Below, piece by piece: positions 61,701 through 64,000 of a DNA stretch of 64,000 nt (positions within the stretch are counted from its first letter, which is position 1; each line of letters begins with the position of its first letter). The DNA is taken from positions 4,689,501 through 4,753,500 of the forward strand of contig NZ_CP012945.1 of NCBI RefSeq assembly GCF_001402915.1, given 5' to 3'. The translations under genes were made by a program, and so were the position numbers. Source of the stretch: Devosia sp. A16 (GTDB taxonomy: Bacteria > Pseudomonadota > Alphaproteobacteria > Rhizobiales > Devosiaceae). The notes under the pieces were generated by a model, which was not told the origin of the DNA, searched no databases, and saw only the letters and a program-made list of their open reading frames with translations.

Positions 61701-61916
61701 ATGATCAAGAGCAAACTGACCAGCAAGGCCCAAACGACGATCCCGCAGCCGGTGCGGTTGGCGCTTGGCCTTAGCGAGGGCGATGAGCTTGCCTATCAGA
61801 TCGAGCGCGACCGGGTGATTCTGACCAAGGCCATGGTTGTGTTGCTCGATGACCCGTTCGCGTTGTTCGAGGAATGGGACAGCGAGGCCGACCGGGTGGC
61901 ATATGCCAAGCTTTAG
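61701..61916 (+). CDS. AbrB/MazE-family antitoxin
   Basis: 71-aa protein with an N-terminal SpoVT-AbrB DNA-binding domain: SKLTSKAQTTIPQPVRLALG followed by GDELAYQIERDRVILTKA. The C-terminal tail (FALFEEWDSEADRVAYAKL) should wrap the toxin. The ATG at 61701 opens the conserved block. Its stop overlaps the toxin gene start by 14 bases, and the palindrome at 61675 lies directly upstream, so the operon is probably autoregulated. Confidence 0.88.
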   Translation: MIKSKLTSKAQTTIPQPVRLALGLSEGDELAYQIERDRVILTKAMVVLLDDPFALFEEWDSEADRVAYAKL

Positions 61917-62247
61917 AGCCGGAAGCGTCGTCAGGGTCCCCTTCCCTTACACGAACCGGGAAACGACCCAGCATCGTCCTGCTCTGGTCGTCTCAGATGG
62001 GGCGATCGGCTCCGGGATGTTCCTTTGGGTGCTGATGATCACCAGTGAGAGCAACCGTGCTTGGCCGGGAGACGTGTCGCTGGCGGACGGCTACGCTGAC
62101 GCCGGCCTGCCCGCCCCCTCGCGGATCAGAACGCTCAAGCTCGCGACGATCGAGGCAAACGTAGCCGAACTGATCGGGTCCGTCGCGCCCGCCATCCTGC
62201 AATCCGTTCGGGCGGAGCTCCGGGAAATCCTGGGCCTAGCCCCCTGA
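61903..62247 (+). CDS. MazF/PemK-type endoribonuclease toxin
   Basis: 114 aa. The fold is recognisable: GSVVRVPFPYTNRETTQHRPALVVSD forms the first strands, WVLMITSESNRAWPGDVSL is the middle with the conserved PGDV, and RTLKLATIEANVAELIG the C-terminal strands. PemK/MazF toxins cut mRNA at short sequence motifs to stop growth. ATG 61903 overlaps the antitoxin gene, supporting coupled translation. Its end converges with a small gene on the other strand (12-base overlap). Confidence 0.87.
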   Translation: MPSFRAGSVVRVPFPYTNRETTQHRPALVVSDGAIGSGMFLWVLMITSESNRAWPGDVSLADGYADAGLPAPSRIRTLKLATIEANVAELIGSVAPAILQSVRAELREILGLAP

Positions 62248-62484
62248 GACGACACCGCCGCTGAACGCCACCGTGACGCCGCGCTTCTTGAAGTAGGACT
62301 GCATCATCTTACGTCCCTGGCGGTTGTTCTGCGCAAGCTTGGCGGGATCGAACACCGCTTCCTTGGCGCCCTCCTTGGCCATCGCCGCCTTCAGCGCCGC
62401 GATGTGAACATCGATGTCCGCATTGTTCTCGCGCAGCGAGGTGTAGATGTTGTCGATCGCTTCATTGAGGGTGAGGTCGCTCAC
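62236..62484 (-). CDS. small hypothetical protein
   Basis: 82 aa if the GTG at 62484 is used (GGAG upstream), 87 aa from TTG at 62499. No named family is recognised. The N-terminal half is helical (SDLTLNEAIDNIYTSLREN, then IDVHIAALKAAM); the C-terminal RRQGRKMMQSYF-like block (actual QGRKMMQSYFKKRGVTVAF) is basic. No signal or membrane segment. It overlaps the toxin gene end by 12 bases on the opposite strand. Confidence 0.6.
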   Translation of the reverse strand: MSDLTLNEAIDNIYTSLRENNADIDVHIAALKAAMAKEGAKEAVFDPAKLAQNNRQGRKMMQSYFKKRGVTVAFSGGVVSGG

Positions 62485-62628
62485 AGGCTCGAACTCCAAT
62501 GGTGTCTGGCGAGGCTACTAGCCACTTTTTCCGTTGCGGCAAGCTGTTTCAGCAGGTCGTGGCGGCTTCCCGTTCGCCCGACCGGCCGTATAGCATGGGC
62601 CGCAGTATCAGTTTCAACGGGTCTAACC

Positions 62629-63871
62629 TTGTCCGCAGCCGCTCCCTTCACCCTCGCCGACCGTCACGCCAGCGCCCAGCCGCGCGAACTCGCCTTCTAC
62701 CGCGACCCCTATGCCTTCTATGACGCGGTGCACGCCGCTTCCCCCGCCTTCTTCTGGGACAACTACGATCACTGGTGCTTCGCTGGCTTCAAGGATGTGA
62801 GCGCCCTGCTTCGCGACAAACGCTTCGGCCGGCAGATTCTCCACCTGATGAGCCGCGAGCAGCTCGGCATGGGACCGCCAAAGGCTCATACCGCCGCCTT
62901 CGACCAGACCGAGAAATACACCCTGCTCAACCTCGAACCGCCGGCTCACACCCGGCTGCGGGCGCTGGTCAACCGGGCTTTCGTCTCGCGCAATGTCGAG
63001 CAGCTGCGGCCGCGCATCGAGCGGCTGGCGAACGAGCTGATCGACGGGTTCGAGCCCGACGGCCAGGTCGAGCTGCTGCGCGCCTTCGCCGCGCCGATCC
63101 CGGCCATCGTCATCGCCGAAATGATCGGCATGCCGCGCGACATGGCGATGCAGCTGGTCGACTGGTCCAACCGCATGGTCGCCATGTACATGTACGGCCG
63201 TCACCCACGAGACCGAGCTCGATGCCAACCAGGCCTCGATCGAGTTCATGGACTACGTGCGCGAGATGATCGCAGAGCGCCGCCGACAGCCCCGCGAAGA
63301 CCTGCTCACCCACATGCTGACCACCGAGGTCGATGGCGAGACGCTGACCGAGGACGAGGTGATCTCGACCACCATCCTGCTGCTCAATGCCGGCCACGAG
63401 GCCACGGTGCACACCACCGGCAACGGCGTAAAGGCGATCCTCGAAAGCGGCCTCGACCCCAAGGCCTTGTTCGCCGATGCCGACCAGACCGAAGCGACCG
63501 TCGAGGAGTGCATTCGCTTCGATGCGCCGCTCCACATGTTCACCCGCTATGCCCTGCAGGACGTGACGCTCGACAACGGCCTGAGCTTCAAACAGGGCGA
63601 GACCATCGGCCTGATGCTGGGCGCCGCTAACCGCGACCCCGCCCGCTTCGCCGAGGCCAACCGGTTCGACCCGTTCCGCCAGGACGGCGCCAATGTCAGC
63701 TTCGGCGCCGGCATCCACTTCTGCATCGGCGCGCCGTTGGCCCGCATCGAGTTGCAGGTGGCGATGAAGACACTGTTCGATCGGCTGCCTGGCCTGAAGC
63801 TCGCTACAGAGCCGCAGTACAAGAACATCTACCACTTCCATGGGTTGGAGCGGCTGGAGGTGGCGTGGTGA
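62629..63871 (+). pseudogene. cytochrome P450, split by a one-base frameshift
   Basis: Heme-thiolate monooxygenase of the bacterial CYP class. Frame 1 (from a TTG at 62629, SAAAPFTLADRHASAQ) runs to about base 63198 (NRMVAMYMYG); an extra base at about 63199 then shifts the reading frame, and frame 2 continues VTHETELDANQASIEFMDYV to the TGA at 63871. Removing one base gives a continuous protein of 413 aa with the I-helix LLLNAGHEATVH, ExxR (EECIR) and heme motif FGAGIHFCIGAPL, Cys codon at 63722. It is either a recent pseudogene or a sequencing error. Confidence 0.85.
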
Positions 63872-64000
63872 GCGAGAAGACGCTGGACGACATCTGGTCG
63901 GAGATGCCGCAACGCCGACTTTTCGTCGGCGATTATTCCAAAGCTGGGCCGCCTAAGTACCGGGCTGTAAGCGTCGATACGTTGCTTAGCTTGGCGCCAT
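63868..64000 (+). CDS. unidentified gene, 5' part only
   Basis: GTG at 63868 overlaps the P450 stop by 4 bases and continues open to the window edge (44 codons: SEKTLDDIWSEMPQRRLFVG and so on). The family is not recognised. The coupling suggests it belongs to the P450 operon. Confidence 0.5.
   Translation, partial: MSEKTLDDIWSEMPQRRLFVGDYSKAGPPKYRAVSVDTLLSLAP

Overview
The window is a GC-rich stretch of chromosomal core genome from an alphaproteobacterium, most likely of the order Hyphomicrobiales (Rhizobiales). The gene order supports this: rpsB-tsf-pyrH-frr-uppS-cdsA-rseP-bamA-lpxD-fabZ-lpxA-lpxI-lpxB next to gltA-gltX, and nuoA-N followed by birA, RNase J and a DUF1467 gene. So do a short ProS, LpxI in place of LpxH, a long NuoE and DnaE1. 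A Devosia-like genus is a guess; no species can be named from what is visible.

Layout. 1-3023 (+): gltX and gltA. 3103-15989 (-): lipid A, outer-membrane assembly and translation genes. 16208-16474 (+): an orphan Imm27-like immunity gene. 16484-20119 (-): dnaE1, preceded by a 32-codon single-helix membrane peptide whose promoter carries an alphaproteobacterial LexA box (GTTC-N7-GTTC). 20249-21542 (+): a PEP mutase/isocitrate lyase family enzyme and a hypothetical protein. 21795-26539 (-): proS, two tandem LolC/E-type permeases and lolD. 26540-26922 holds no protein gene but contains a structured RNA or leader ending in a strong terminator ahead of a MmcQ/YjbR gene. 27402-45182 (-): complete nuoA-N, then birA, RNase J and DUF1467 as one long run. 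45470-50000: an outer-membrane barrel protein, tRNA-Asp, a berberine-bridge-like flavoenzyme, tRNA-Val, HU and a TetA-like exporter. 50047-61491 (-, one gene on +): an SH3 protein, lon, a HTH-citrate synthase fusion divergent from a second citrate synthase-like gene, cysK, an Rsm22-like gene, a patatin, clpX and clpP. 61701-64000: a MazE/MazF-like toxin-antitoxin pair, a small hypothetical, a cytochrome P450 gene with a one-base frameshift, and the start of a further gene.

How it fits together. The minus-strand blocks cover envelope biogenesis (LpxD/A/I/B, FabZ, BamA, RseP, CdsA, UppS, Lol), respiration (complex I) and proteolysis (ClpXP, Lon). The usual clpP-clpX-lon-hupB cluster is interrupted here by patatin/rsm22/cysK/citrate-synthase genes and by the SH3 and exporter genes, so this stretch is a local insertion zone.

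Most interesting signals. (1) The LexA-box-controlled 32-aa membrane peptide beside dnaE has the size, topology and control of the Caulobacter SOS division inhibitor SidA. (2) A DNA-binding HTH domain is fused to a citrate synthase. Its promoter carries an inverted repeat TTGATC-N5-GATCAA, and the same repeat lies upstream of nuoA, which suggests a metabolism-sensing regulator. (3) There is an unassigned structured RNA at about 26753-26906. (4) The toxin-antitoxin pair has a 17-bp palindrome just upstream of the antitoxin start codon.
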